A stretch of DNA of 64,000 nucleotides from CAXXOK01 sp964584315 (GCA_964584315.1 CAZOZO010000001.1:1-64000); one strand, 5' to 3'. Counted from the first letter of the stretch, positions 43,179 to 52,608 are shown. The notes: generated by a model not told the origin, from the sequence alone. Made by a program: numbers and translations.

Positions 43179-44383
43179 TGAAAACTGCGAAAACGGCCAA
43201 GCGCCGCAGCACGCAGGCTGTGACCAGCCTGCTGGCATCGCTCCTGTCCATCACGGTCGGCCTGCTGGTAGGGCTGGGGCTGCTGACGATATTGAACGCG
43301 CCGTATGCGCTCAGCGGCTTTGGCAAGATACTGACCACCGGCGTTGCCTCCACCGAAAAGCTCGCCAAGACGCTCTATCAGGCCATGCCGATGATGCTGT
43401 GCGGCCTCTCGGTCGCGTTTGCGTTCAAGACCGGCCTGTTCAACATCGGCGCGGCGGGCCAGTACACGATGGGCGCGTTCTGCGCGCTCACGGCGGCTAT
43501 CGCGTTGCAGCAGCCCTGGTATGTGGCGCTGCTGTGCGCCATCGTGGGCGGTGCCATTTTGGGCGCTGTGCCGGGCATCTGCAAGGCGCTGTTCAACGTA
43601 AACGAGGTCATCACCTCGATCATGTTCAACTGGATCACGATGTACGCGGTCAACCTGACCATCAACAACATGCCGGTGATGCTGACCAACTACTGGTCCA
43701 AGAGCAGCATCAAGGACCGTACCGCTGCGCTGGCGGATGCCAACCCCAGCGCGCTGTTGCCAAAGGGCGGCTTGGACACGCTGATGAACAGCAACTACAT
43801 CAACATCGGCATCTTCATCGCCATCATCGTGGCGGTGCTGATCTGGATGGTGCTGCAAAAGACCGTGCTGGGCTACGAGCTCAAGGCCTGCGGCTACAAC
43901 CGCCATGCCAGCCAGTACGCGGGCATCAACGCCAAGCGCAACATCGTGCTGTCGATGGTCATCTCCGGTGCGCTGGCAGGGTTGGGCGGCGGTCTCTACT
44001 ACCTGAGCGGCACGGGCCAGTACACGCTGGTCAAATCGCTGCTGGGCATGGGCTTCAACGGCATCCCCGTGGCGCTGCTGGCCAGCAGCAACCCCATCGG
44101 CGTGATCTTCAGCTCGCTGTTTATCAGCTACATACAGGTGGGCGGCGACGCGCTGCAACCGCACTTCATCAAAGAGAACATCGACATCATCATCTCGGCC
44201 ATCATCTACCTGAGCGCGTTCGCGCTGCTCATGAAGGGTTGGATCGCCAAGGCCTTCCTGCGCGGGTCGGCGGCCAACGCCAACACGGAACTGGCCGTGA
44301 GCGGCAGTGCGGAACTGGCCGTGAGTGAGCCGGACGAACCCGCAGCCACCGAGGGCGACGAAAAGGAGGAGGGACGCGCATGA
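43178..44383 (+). CDS. Nucleoside-type ABC transporter permease 1
   Basis: 401 residues with eight to ten membrane segments, such as LLSITVGLLVGLGLLTILNA. Conserved FKTGLFNIGAAGQYTMGAFC and GYNRHASQYAGINAKRN (the cytoplasmic coupling loop) mark the YufP/BmpC-like family. The C-terminal 50 residues are polar and acidic (ELAVSGSAELAVSEPDEPAA), with a short tandem repeat. It shares one base with the ATPase stop and overlaps permease 2 by ATGA. Confidence 0.93.
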   Translation: MKTAKTAKRRSTQAVTSLLASLLSITVGLLVGLGLLTILNAPYALSGFGKILTTGVASTEKLAKTLYQAMPMMLCGLSVAFAFKTGLFNIGAAGQYTMGAFCALTAAIALQQPWYVALLCAIVGGAILGAVPGICKALFNVNEVITSIMFNWITMYAVNLTINNMPVMLTNYWSKSSIKDRTAALADANPSALLPKGGLDTLMNSNYINIGIFIAIIVAVLIWMVLQKTVLGYELKACGYNRHASQYAGINAKRNIVLSMVISGALAGLGGGLYYLSGTGQYTLVKSLLGMGFNGIPVALLASSNPIGVIFSSLFISYIQVGGDALQPHFIKENIDIIISAIIYLSAFALLMKGWIAKAFLRGSAANANTELAVSGSAELAVSEPDEPAATEGDEKEEGRA

Positions 44384-45363
44384 TCATCGCGGATATTTTG
44401 AGCGCAACGGTACTCTTCGCGGTGCCCCTTCTGCTGGTGGCGCTGGGCGGCATGTTCTCCGAGCGCAGCGGTATCGTGAACATCGCGCTGGAGGGCATCA
44501 TGATCATCGGCGCGCTGTGCGGCTGCCTGTTCCTTCGCTACACGGAGGACATGGGTTTTGGCTCCAGCGCCCCGCAACTGTACATGCTCATCGCCATATT
44601 GATCGCAGGGGCGGCGGGCGTGGTGTTCAGTATGCTGCTGGCGTTTGCATCCATCCGCCTGAAGGCGGATCAAACCATCGGCGGCACGGCGCTGAACATG
44701 ATGGCCCCCGCGCTGGCCGTGATCGTGACCTGGGCGGCGCAGGGCCAGGCGCAGACCACCATCCTGATCCCCAAGTGGATACGCATCACGCAGGAGAGCT
44801 TGGGCCTTGCCAACGGGGAGGATTTCCTCTCCCGCCTGCTTTTCAAGAGCCTTTACTTGACTGCACCCATCGCGTTCCTGCTGCTGATCGCTGCTACCGT
44901 GTTCCTGTACAAGACCAAGCTGGGCCTGCGGCTGCGGGCCTGCGGCGAGCACCCGCACGCAGCGGACAGCGTGGGCATCAACGTGTACCGGATGCGCTAC
45001 CTGGGCGTTGGTATCTCGGGTTTTCTGGGCGGCATCGGCGGCTTCGCGTTCACGGTGGCCGCGGGCAGTGGCTTCCAGAGCAGCGTGGCGGGCTACGGCT
45101 TCCTGGCGCTGGCGGTCATGATCTTCGGTAACTGGAAGCCGCTGAACATTTTGGGGGCCAGCCTGTTCTTCGCGCTGTTCAAGATCATCGGCTCGTATGC
45201 GGGCACGCTGCCCTTCCTGCCCAAGTTCGAGGGCATCAAGAGTGCGGAGTACATCTACCTGATGCTGCCCTATATCGTGACCATGGTGGTGCTGATATTG
45301 ACCAGCAAAAAGAGCCGCGCACCCAAAGCGGAGGGCGTGCCCTACGATAAGGGTGGCCGGTGA
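44380..45363 (+). CDS. Nucleoside-type ABC transporter permease 2
   Basis: 327 residues. LGGMFSERSGIVNIALEGIM and ACGEHPHAADSVGINVYRMR are the YufQ/BmpD-type signatures. It forms the membrane channel with permease 1 and completes the BMP operon (binding protein, ATPase, two permeases). The stop is followed by a leader-like stretch and a strong terminator. Confidence 0.94.
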   Translation: MIIADILSATVLFAVPLLLVALGGMFSERSGIVNIALEGIMIIGALCGCLFLRYTEDMGFGSSAPQLYMLIAILIAGAAGVVFSMLLAFASIRLKADQTIGGTALNMMAPALAVIVTWAAQGQAQTTILIPKWIRITQESLGLANGEDFLSRLLFKSLYLTAPIAFLLLIAATVFLYKTKLGLRLRACGEHPHAADSVGINVYRMRYLGVGISGFLGGIGGFAFTVAAGSGFQSSVAGYGFLALAVMIFGNWKPLNILGASLFFALFKIIGSYAGTLPFLPKFEGIKSAEYIYLMLPYIVTMVVLILTSKKSRAPKAEGVPYDKGGR

Positions 45364-45488
45364 TAAAAGGTGCCACCAAGCGCAAGATGCACAACGCCCA
45401 CGCGGCGTGTACCTGACGCTCTCGGCATGAGGAGCTAACCTCAAAGGTGGAACCGTGAGCGACGGTGCGAGCCGTTTATGACGTAAAC

Positions 45489-45529
45489 AAAGCAGTGCCG
45501 CACATGATCTTCATGTGCGGCACTGCTTT
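45489..45529. terminator. Bidirectional terminator between convergent genes
   Basis: A perfect 19-base stem, from AAAGCAGTGCCG (45489) to CGGCACTGCTTT (45529), with a 3-base loop. It separates the plus-strand BMP operon from the minus-strand esterase gene and can serve both. Confidence 0.85.
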
Positions 45530-45554
45530 GCTGCCATCCCGGATATGCGCGTGT

Positions 45555-46721
45555 TTACGGCGCTTGCATCATGGCTGTCAGGAACTGCCCGATCTCCTGC
45601 CATGCGAGCTTGCTCTCGGGCAGCAGATCCATCGCGGCCTGAAACACATGAAACATGCCGTTGTAGACCGTAAGCTTGCAGTCCACGCCGTGTTTGCGGG
45701 CGTTTTCGTAGACCATCTCGCTGTCGCTGAGCAGCACTTCGATGCTGCCCACTTGCAAAAGCATGGGCGGGAAGCCCGAATAATCGCCAAACGATGGGGA
45801 CAGATACGGGTCGGTGGCCACAAAACCATCGGTATAGGTGCTGCTCACGCCCACGGGCTGGCCGTGGAAATCCGCCTGCGAAACGCCGAACGACGGATCC
45901 GCCGTAGCGTTATAGATGTGGGAGGGGCCGGAGTTGCTCAAGTCCGCCCACGGAGACATGCATACGAAACCGCGGGGCATGGGTTCGCCGCGGTCACGAA
46001 GCACCAGCCCAAGGTGCAGCGCGAGGTTGCCGCCCGCGCTGTCGCCCACCACGACGATGTCGGCAGCGTCATAGCCCATGGTATCGGTCAGGTAGCGCCA
46101 CGCATCCAGCGCGTCCTCCTGCTGGGCTGGGTAAGGGTGCATGGGGGCGAGGCGGTAGTCGAGCGTGGCGACGAGGCAATCGCCATAAAGGCGGCTGTAG
46201 GTCACGGCAAACTGGCGGTACAGGTCGTACAGCCCCGCGACGAACGCGCCGCCGTGGTATTGCAATATGGCGCGGCGGTTTTGCACGCCGGCCTTGGTCA
46301 GCAGTTCCAGTTTCGCGTTGGGCAGCTGTGCCACGCGCAGCTCATAACCATCGGGGGGAACCCACCCGCGATCGCCCAGCAGCGTCTCGCCGAAACGCTG
46401 ATCTTCCTTGGGCAGCGAGGTGAAGGTGCGCACCATGCCGCGGCTGATCTGCGCCGCCAGCGACACATCCCACGCGGGCCGCGAGACATATAGGCCCAGG
46501 AACGCCAGCAGGTATGCGCTCAAAAAGCACAGCGCGATGCGCCAGCTGTGCCAGAAGGGGCGACCGTGCATCCACAGCAATATCCAGAACGATAGCGCCG
46601 TCGCTACCCAGCCGTACCAATGCGCCTGCGCCATGGCAAGGCTGAAGAACAGCGGCATGTACATGAGCAGCATCATGGCCACAAACAGGATGTGCGGGCG
46701 CGGCTTTGGATGCGTCTGCAA
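45555..46721 (-). CDS. Membrane-bound alpha/beta-hydrolase (HSL/lipase family)
   Basis: 388 residues. I place the start at TTG 46721, six bases after AAAGGAGG; the ATG at 46745 lies upstream of that ribosome site and is rejected. Two or three N-terminal membrane segments (ILFVAMMLLMYMPLFFSLAM; WRIALCFLSAYLLAFLGLYV). The hydrolase domain shows ILQYHGGAFVAGLYD (oxyanion HGGAF), VVVGDSAGGNLALHLGL (nucleophile Ser), and MFHVFQAAMDL with the His. It is an esterase or lipase of the hormone-sensitive-lipase group, probably anchored in the membrane. Substrate unknown. Confidence 0.85.
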   Translation of the reverse strand: MQTHPKPRPHILFVAMMLLMYMPLFFSLAMAQAHWYGWVATALSFWILLWMHGRPFWHSWRIALCFLSAYLLAFLGLYVSRPAWDVSLAAQISRGMVRTFTSLPKEDQRFGETLLGDRGWVPPDGYELRVAQLPNAKLELLTKAGVQNRRAILQYHGGAFVAGLYDLYRQFAVTYSRLYGDCLVATLDYRLAPMHPYPAQQEDALDAWRYLTDTMGYDAADIVVVGDSAGGNLALHLGLVLRDRGEPMPRGFVCMSPWADLSNSGPSHIYNATADPSFGVSQADFHGQPVGVSSTYTDGFVATDPYLSPSFGDYSGFPPMLLQVGSIEVLLSDSEMVYENARKHGVDCKLTVYNGMFHVFQAAMDLLPESKLAWQEIGQFLTAMMQAP

Positions 46722-46936
46722 GGCGGGCCTCCTTTGCTGCTCCATATCACTTCAAGTCCATAACGCCTTGGGTCAACGTTGCATCTGCCCTGTCGCTGCG
46801 TCGCAACACCTCAGCGCGGAGCAACCGTGCTTTCGACGTTGCTCCCTGCCACAGGGCAAGACCGCTCGCGACCCCCAATGCAGAAGGAGCTGAAATGGTA
46901 TAAGGTACATGTCAAGCGGGCAGAACCGCGCTGCGT

Positions 46937-47605
46937 CTAGGGTGCGGTGGGCAGCACGGCGATCAGTGAATTATGCGCCTTGAGCCAGGCGCGCTTTATG
47001 CGGTAGTCGGGCATGTGGCGCTCCACCAGCGCCCAAAACGAAGCGGAGTGGTTGGGGTGGGCGATGTGGCACAGCTCGTGCACGATCACGTAATCGATGA
47101 TGTCAGGCGGGCAGAGCAGGAGTGCGTGGTTCAGGCTGAGCGTGCCGCGCATGCTCATGCTGCCCCAGCGGCCTTTGGCACGCGACAGGCGCAGCGTGCG
47201 GGGGTGCAGGCGCAGCGCCTGCGAGAGTGCGGCCTGCCGTGTTTCCAATACCTGCCGCGCCTGCGCGTCCACCCAGCGCAGCACGGGCGCAAGATCGGCC
47301 GTGTGCAGCGGTACCAAAAGCCTGTCACCTTGCCGGGTCACGCGCGGTACATCCGCGCGGGCGAGGGTCAGCGCGCCGCCAAGGTAGGGAAACGTAGCGC
47401 CATCCGTCAGCGTGAGCGCGGCTTGCGGCGGCGGCAGCTTGGCAAGGCGGTCGCGCGTCTTCTCCACCCAGCTTTGCTTCTCAGTGATGAAAGCCTCGAT
47501 TTGCATAAGCGGCATGCGCAGCGGCGCACGCACGGTCAGGCGGCCTTCGCGGTCAAGGGTCAGGGCCAGCGTTTTGCGCTTGCTGCGCGTAAGCTCGTAG
47601 CGCAT
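46937..47605 (-). CDS. YgjP-like zinc metallopeptidase domain protein
   Basis: 222 residues. The motif YVIVHELCHIAHPNHSASFW carries the zinc-binding HELCH with a third His (HPNHS). RYELTRSKRKTLALTLDREG at the start and KGRWGSMSMRGTLSLNHAL in the middle match the SprT/YgjP (DUF45) family, which is often found with restriction or repair genes but also alone. It lies 11 bases after the GNAT gene, read in the same direction. GGAGG precedes the ATG. Confidence 0.88.
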   Translation of the reverse strand: MRYELTRSKRKTLALTLDREGRLTVRAPLRMPLMQIEAFITEKQSWVEKTRDRLAKLPPPQAALTLTDGATFPYLGGALTLARADVPRVTRQGDRLLVPLHTADLAPVLRWVDAQARQVLETRQAALSQALRLHPRTLRLSRAKGRWGSMSMRGTLSLNHALLLCPPDIIDYVIVHELCHIAHPNHSASFWALVERHMPDYRIKRAWLKAHNSLIAVLPTAP

Positions 47606-47616
47606 GGGGCCTCCGC

Positions 47617-48420
47617 TCAGTCGTAATTAATGCCGGGGTACAGGCAGGCGGTGCGCACGAAAGTCGCCTTGCAGCTTTGCGCCAGGCGGCACTGCGGTAT
47701 GTTGCGGCGGATGATATCCGCCTCGAAATGCTGCACGCCATGTTCCGCCAGCATGTTCATGCCAGCCGCCACCAGCGTTTTGGCCAGCCCCAAACGTCGG
47801 AAGTTGGGCTGCACATACAGGCCGAACAGCAGCGCTGTGTCGCCCGTACCGGTAAAGGCAGCCTCGCCCACGATATCGCTGCCGCGGGAGAGATACAGCG
47901 CCGTAAAATGCGGCATGGCCATGTATCGCTGCAGCAGCGGGTGCTGGAGCGCATCCAGCCGGTGGGCGTTCATGCGCATCAGGAACGAAGCCTGTTCCAT
48001 GGGTTTGAGCAAGGGTACCTGACCCATCTCGTAGCCCATGGGGGCGGTGGGCTTCACGCTGGGCATGGTGAGGCGCACCACATCCAGCGCATCGTCTGCC
48101 ACAAAGCCGCTCTCCTGATAAAAGGAAAGCATGGATGCATCCTGCATGCCTACCTGTGCGAACACGCGGGCACGCAGGCTGGGGGTCTGCTGGCGCAGCT
48201 GCACGGCGCGCGCCAAAAGCGCGCCCAGCAGCATGTCAAGCCCCGGCCCTTTGCTGTTTACGCTCAGGTACAGGTTGATGGGCCGGTCTGGAAACAGGTA
48301 AGGGTGGTACGTTTGCACCAGATAGCCTTCCGCCACGGTGATGTTGGCGCTGTCTGCGACCAAAAAAACATTCTCGGGCGGCATGCCGTTGGTGGTCTGC
48401 GCGGGATGGTAAACCTGCAT
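47617..48420 (-). CDS. GNAT-family N-acetyltransferase (two-part)
   Basis: 267 residues. The C-terminal part has the acetyl-CoA-binding motif ALLFGLYVQPNFRRLGLAKT followed by LVAAGMNMLAEHG. The N-terminal part (residues 1-120) may be a degenerate second GNAT fold (SVNSKGPGLDMLLGALLARA, FYQESGFVADDALDVVRLTM). Substrate unknown. It is cotranscribed with the YgjP-like gene. Confidence 0.82.
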   Translation of the reverse strand: MQVYHPAQTTNGMPPENVFLVADSANITVAEGYLVQTYHPYLFPDRPINLYLSVNSKGPGLDMLLGALLARAVQLRQQTPSLRARVFAQVGMQDASMLSFYQESGFVADDALDVVRLTMPSVKPTAPMGYEMGQVPLLKPMEQASFLMRMNAHRLDALQHPLLQRYMAMPHFTALYLSRGSDIVGEAAFTGTGDTALLFGLYVQPNFRRLGLAKTLVAAGMNMLAEHGVQHFEADIIRRNIPQCRLAQSCKATFVRTACLYPGINYD

Positions 48421-48668
48421 AGGGGCGCTCGTCCTTTCCGGGGGCAGGCAAAAGCGGCCTGCGCGCCTACGGTAAGCGTTACGGTAACATTACTATTTTA
48501 CGCGAATCCGTCACATAATGCAAGGTGGGCGTTCAAAACCAAACCGTGCCTTTGAAAACACAGCGCGGCGAATGCGCAGAGGCGCATGCTTCGTCGGAGT
48601 GCCATTCTGCGATCCAATTTGTAACACGTCGTACAGCAAATGGGAGGGTGGCGGAGCGCAAAATATGG

Positions 48669-48674
48669 TATAAT
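48669..48674 (+). promoter_or_regulatory. Extended -10 promoter of the lipoprotein gene
   Basis: TGGTATAAT is an extended -10 (TGn before TATAAT), 51 bases upstream of the ATG at 48725. No good -35 is seen. The gene-free stretch 48421-48668 holds nothing else recognisable. Confidence 0.5.
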
Positions 48675-48724
48675 GGCAACGGTTCGCGAAAACGTTCGCA
48701 ACGGAAAAGGAAAGGCGGTACCCG

Positions 48725-48946
48725 ATGATGAAAAAGATAATACTGGTTTTGCTGTGCCTCGCCGCCCTGCTGATGCTGGCGGGCTGTGCGACCGTCAACA
48801 GCGATAACAGTTTCCAAAACGCCGCGCCCGGCGAGGTGAGCAGCCAGCCACAGGTCGTGGCAGGCCAGCCCTCGGATGCGCCCGTACAGGCCACGCCAGA
48901 AGTTGCCCCCACCAGCGACCCCAACGCCGCCGGTTATAACGGCTGA
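48725..48946 (+). CDS. Small lipoprotein
   Basis: 73 residues. The signal MMKKIILVLLCLAALLMLAG ends in a LAGC lipobox (Cys 21). The mature part of 53 residues is polar, rich in Pro, Ala and Gln, with no fold signature. AAAGG lies about ten bases upstream. Function unknown; it may be cotranscribed with the reductase gene that starts 39 bases later. Confidence 0.75.
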   Translation: MMKKIILVLLCLAALLMLAGCATVNSDNSFQNAAPGEVSSQPQVVAGQPSDAPVQATPEVAPTSDPNAAGYNG

Positions 48947-48985
48947 TACGGTTTTTCCCAAACACGGATGAAGGAGCGCAAACGC

Positions 48986-49609
48986 ATGAAGGCACTGATC
49001 ATCAACGGCAGCCCCCATGTGCACGGCACCACCCGCCGCGCGCTGGACGAGGTGGCACGCACGCTTGCCGACCTCGGCGTAGAAACGGAGACCCTGACCA
49101 TCGGCAACAAGGCCATCCGCGGGTGCATCGCCTGCGGCCGCTGCGACGGCCGCTGCCGCGCCTTCGACGACGAGGTGAATGAGGCGCTGGCGAAGCTGGA
49201 GCAGGCGGATGCGCTGATCCTCGGCACGCCGGTCTATTTCGCCTCGCCCAACGGTACGCTGCTGTGCTTCCTGGATCGCATGTTCTCTGCAGGCAACGAC
49301 GATGCGTTCGTGGGTAAGCCCGCCGCATGTGTCGCCGTGGCGCGCCGTGCGGGCACGACCGCCTCGCTGGATGCGCTGGTCAAGTATCCCTCCATCCGTG
49401 AGATGCCCATCGTGACCAGCACGTACTGGACCATGGCGCACGGCTCCAGCGGCGCGCAGGCCGAGCAGGACGAGGAAGGCCTGCAGGTGATGCGCAACCT
49501 CGGCCGCAATATGGCGTGGCTGCTGAACTGCATCCGCCTGGGCATGGAAAACGGCCAACCCTTCCCCGCGCCCGAACAGCCCGGTAAAAGGACGGACTTC
49601 ATCCGATGA
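48986..49609 (+). CDS. NADPH-dependent FMN reductase-like flavodoxin-fold protein
   Basis: 207 residues from the ATG at 48986 (GGAG upstream; an earlier ATG overlaps that site). ALIINGSPHVHGTTRRALDE is the FMN-phosphate loop. IRGCIACGRCDGRCRAFDDE is a Cys-rich motif typical of the iron-sulfur-flavoprotein-like/NADPH FMN-reductase group, and ALILGTPVYFASPNGTLLCF the flavin ring region. Probable quinone, azo or metal reductase. It overlaps the methyltransferase gene by ATGA. Confidence 0.88.
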   Translation: MKALIINGSPHVHGTTRRALDEVARTLADLGVETETLTIGNKAIRGCIACGRCDGRCRAFDDEVNEALAKLEQADALILGTPVYFASPNGTLLCFLDRMFSAGNDDAFVGKPAACVAVARRAGTTASLDALVKYPSIREMPIVTSTYWTMAHGSSGAQAEQDEEGLQVMRNLGRNMAWLLNCIRLGMENGQPFPAPEQPGKRTDFIR

Positions 49610-50406
49610 AAAAAGTCGTGGAAATGAACAAGGCCGCCTGGGAAGAGGCGTTCGACCGCCGCAGCGCAGGCTTCGGCGAGGACCATGCCCAGCGGCTTGA
49701 GCTTGAGCCGTGGGCGTTTCTGGAGCCGCCCGTGGTGGAGGCGCTCAAACAGATGGACTTGACCGGCGGCAGTGTAGCGCAATTTTGCTGCAACAACGGT
49801 CGCGAGCTGATGAGCGTGGTCCAAAACACGGGCGCACGCGAGGGCGTGGGGTTTGACATCGCGGGCAACATCCTCGCGCAGGCGCGGCAGATCGCCGCCG
49901 ATGCAGGCGCGCCCTGCACGTTCGTGGAGGGAGACGTATGCGAAGCCCCCGCGGCGTACAACGGTCGCTTCGACCTGATCCTGGTCACGGTGGGCGCTCT
50001 GTGCTGGATGGAGCGGCTGCAGCCTTTTTTTGGACGGGTTGCCGCATGTCTCAAGGCGGGTGGCAGGCTGCTGATCCATGAATCCCACCCCGTGACCCTG
50101 ATGTTTGCCGTGCCGCAGGAGGATGCTTTCGACCCCGCGGATCCGGCGCGCATCTGCTACAGCTATTTCAAAGCCGAGCCGTTTGTGGATACCTACGGTA
50201 TGGTATATCTGACGGGCAAGGTTTACGAGAGCAAACCCTTCACCAGCTTTGTGCACACGCTGGGCAGCATCGTGACCGCCGTTGCGGAGAGCGGCCTGCG
50301 GGTGACGCGCCTGAGCGAGTATGATACGGACTTAAGTGGCGACACCGAAGCCTTAAGCCGTAAAGGAATTCCCCTGAACTACCTGCTGCTTGCTGAAAAG
50401 AGTTGA
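49606..50406 (+). CDS. Class I SAM-dependent methyltransferase
   Basis: 266 residues. GGSVAQFCCNNGRELMSV is the SAM-binding motif I (with Cys-Asn in place of the usual Gly-x-Gly), GVGFDIAGNILAQARQIA motif II, and FDLILVTVGALCWMERLQPF motif post II. The C-terminal half has LIHESHPVTLMFAVPQED. Substrate unknown. Translationally coupled to the flavodoxin-fold reductase. Confidence 0.87.
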   Translation: MKKVVEMNKAAWEEAFDRRSAGFGEDHAQRLELEPWAFLEPPVVEALKQMDLTGGSVAQFCCNNGRELMSVVQNTGAREGVGFDIAGNILAQARQIAADAGAPCTFVEGDVCEAPAAYNGRFDLILVTVGALCWMERLQPFFGRVAACLKAGGRLLIHESHPVTLMFAVPQEDAFDPADPARICYSYFKAEPFVDTYGMVYLTGKVYESKPFTSFVHTLGSIVTAVAESGLRVTRLSEYDTDLSGDTEALSRKGIPLNYLLLAEKS

Positions 50407-50601
50407 GTTGCCATCTGCCCCGCGGCATCGAGCTTGCGGGGCATGGGCTTGACAGCAGGTTAAGGTGTTTGAACCTGCGGACAGCGTTGATCGCAACCCG
50501 GTGGCCCGCCGTCGCTCGCATCCGTTTCCCTTGGCATAGCAAACGCCGCCGACCCGAAGGCCGACGGCGCGGAGCATGGATTGAGCAGGCGCAGATGGCT
50601 G

Positions 50602-51453
50602 TCAGGGGACAGGCACCGCGGTTGTCACGGCTGTGTGCACCGGGATACCGGCCATCAAGCCCGTCGCTTGCAGCACGATCACCAGAATACCCAGCACGAT
50701 CACATACAGCGCGAACCAGTTGAGCGAGATGCGCGAAATGATGCGCAGCATGAAACGGATGGCCAGGTAGCCGCTCACGCCAGCCACCACCATGCCCACG
50801 ACGATCGCGGTCCAGTCGTCTGTCTGCTGCAGCGCGCCAGCCTTGACCGCGTCGTAGCCCTCTTTCAGGAAGCTGGCGAGAATGGCAGGCAGGCTCATCA
50901 TGAAGCTGAAGCGAGCGGCGGATTCGCGGGTGAGGCCGGAGGCAACGCCGCCGAAGATGGTGGAACCGCTGCGGCTGACGCCCGGCAGCATCCCGACCAC
51001 CTGCATGCAGCCCATCGCGAGTGCGTGCTGCACGCCCACATCGCCACGCTCGGCCTGACGCCTGCGGTTGCGGGCGGAGAACCACTGCGTGAGCATCAGC
51101 AGCAGGCCGGTTATCAGGAAGCAAACGCCCAGCAGACCGTTATGCGTTTCAAGATAATCCAGCTGGTCGCCCAGCAGCACTGCGGCGGCCAGCGCGGGCA
51201 GCGATGCGATGAACAGCAGCAGCAGCGTTTTATCCTTGATGGGGTGCAGCAGCATGTGGAGCCAGTCTTTCCAGAACACGGCCAGCACCGCCACCAGCGA
51301 GCCCATATGAAGCAGGATGTTAAACAGCAGCTGGTGCTCCAGATCGACCTTGAACAGAGCCTGGATCAGGTTCAGGTGGCCGCTGGACGATATGGGCAAA
51401 AACTCCGCGAGGCCCTGGATCAAACCCAGCAGGGCAGCCAATAAAATGCTCAT
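50602..51453 (-). CDS. uppP: Undecaprenyl-diphosphate phosphatase
   Basis: 283 residues, eight membrane segments. LLGLIQGLAEFLPISSSGHL holds the (E/Q)GxxE region and the Ser-rich catalytic loop. VVGMLPGVSRSGSTIFGGVA is the second conserved motif (PGxSRSG). UppP recycles undecaprenyl diphosphate for peptidoglycan synthesis and confers bacitracin tolerance. Single gene, divergent from the ComEC-like gene. AAAGGA lies upstream of the ATG. The gap 50407-50601 holds only GC-rich hairpins that may end the convergent genes. Confidence 0.96.
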   Translation of the reverse strand: MSILLAALLGLIQGLAEFLPISSSGHLNLIQALFKVDLEHQLLFNILLHMGSLVAVLAVFWKDWLHMLLHPIKDKTLLLLFIASLPALAAAVLLGDQLDYLETHNGLLGVCFLITGLLLMLTQWFSARNRRRQAERGDVGVQHALAMGCMQVVGMLPGVSRSGSTIFGGVASGLTRESAARFSFMMSLPAILASFLKEGYDAVKAGALQQTDDWTAIVVGMVVAGVSGYLAIRFMLRIISRISLNWFALYVIVLGILVIVLQATGLMAGIPVHTAVTTAVPVP

Positions 51454-51568
51454 TTGGTCATCGTTCCTTTCCGCTTGCCATACGCTTTAGCAGTATACAC
51501 GATTTGACCCGCGCTGTCACGCTGTTTTCGGCGGGTGGCTGCGCGAACCGAGGAGGCGCACACCAACG

Positions 51569-52462
51569 GTGAAAAGACACTTGGAGACCATGGCCCTGTC
51601 CATTTGGCTGCTGGCGGGCATGCTGAGCCCGTTTTTCGGCGCGCGCGCGCAGGCGGCGGAGGGGGCGGGGCAACTGCCCGCGGGCGAGGTGCGCGCTGTG
51701 TTTTTCAATGTAGGCAAGGCAGACGCGGCGCTGCTCACGCTGGGCGGCAGGCATTACCTGATCGACACCGGCACCAAGGACAGCGCGGAGACCATGCTGC
51801 GCGCCCTTGCCTACTATAAGGTCGAAAGCCTAGCGGGCGTTTTGATCACCCACACGGACAGCGACCACGTGGGCGGCCTCAAGGCGCTGCTCAAGAGCGA
51901 TATTGTCGTGGAGCACCTCTACGCGCCGTCGTTTTACAACGTCAAGAGCTTGGAAAAGCATCCCGTGTACAAACAGGCGGAGAAATACGCCCTGCCGCTC
52001 ACCTGGCTCACCTCGGGCGACACGGTGGATGTGGACGGCACGGCGCACTTTGCCGTGCTGGGCCCCATCACGCAGGACGCACTGAACGAGAACAACAACT
52101 CGCTGGTGCTGCGCCTCATCACCCCGCAGGGCGATATGCTGCTGGCCGCCGATATGGAAGTGCCGGAGGAGCAGGCACTGCTTGCGGCCGGGCTGCTGGA
52201 AAACGCGCTGGTGCTCAAGGTGGGGCACCACGGCGACGGCGATGCCAGCAGCGAGGGTTTTTTGTACACGGTGCGCCCGCAGATCGCCGTGATCTCCACC
52301 AACACGCTGGAGGAGCCCGACACGCCCGACCCCGCCGTAATGGGACGGCTGTGGAACATCGGCGCGGAAGTATTTGTGACCCAAAAGGCGACGCTGGGCG
52401 TGATGGTGACGCTCATGCACGGTAATGCCGTGGGCAGGCTGGTAAACTATGATGTACAGTGA
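51569..52462 (+). CDS. Secreted metallo-beta-lactamase-fold protein (ComEC C-domain-like)
   Basis: 297 residues from a GTG at 51569; AGGAGG is 12 bases upstream, a long spacing. Signal peptide MKRHLETMALSIWLLAGMLS to about AQAAE. VRAVFFNVGKADAALLTLGG, LIDTGTKDSAETM and GVLITHTDSDHVGGLKALLK show the HxDxDH metal motif. MLLAADMEVPEEQALL and VLKVGHHGDGDASSEGFLYT complete it. This resembles the ComEC C-terminal domain, which in free-standing form is a secreted nuclease or phosphodiesterase. Role uncertain. Confidence 0.87.
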   Translation: MKRHLETMALSIWLLAGMLSPFFGARAQAAEGAGQLPAGEVRAVFFNVGKADAALLTLGGRHYLIDTGTKDSAETMLRALAYYKVESLAGVLITHTDSDHVGGLKALLKSDIVVEHLYAPSFYNVKSLEKHPVYKQAEKYALPLTWLTSGDTVDVDGTAHFAVLGPITQDALNENNNSLVLRLITPQGDMLLAADMEVPEEQALLAAGLLENALVLKVGHHGDGDASSEGFLYTVRPQIAVISTNTLEEPDTPDPAVMGRLWNIGAEVFVTQKATLGVMVTLMHGNAVGRLVNYDVQ

Positions 52463-52535
52463 ACCTCGTCTTCGTGCCGGCACTTCGGGCAGGGGATGCG
52501 CAAACTGAGCTGGACGGTGCGCCCGTGAACGGTGT

Positions 52536-52573
52536 CGAAAAAACGGAGGTCGCCTGCATGGCAACCTCCGTTT
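52536..52573. terminator. Terminator between the convergent ComEC-like and degV genes
   Basis: A 10-base stem AAACGGAGGT (52541-52550) with ACCTCCGTTT (52564-52573). On the minus strand it is followed by a run of six T residues, so it ends the degV transcript, and it probably also serves the plus strand. Confidence 0.75.
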
Positions 52574-52608
52574 GCAATCATGAGGATCGAGTGTTTCCCC
52601 TGCGCGCC

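Noticed and set aside
45430..45490. T-box-like motif (AAAGGTGGAACCGTG) before a strong hairpin
   Set aside because: There is no stem I or specifier loop upstream, the motif is imperfect, and no amino-acid gene follows on the plus strand; the next gene is on the other strand.
46746..46936. Possible small structured RNA in the gap before the YgjP-like gene
   Set aside because: A few GC-rich stems are visible but no match to 6S, SRP or tmRNA consensus could be recognised.
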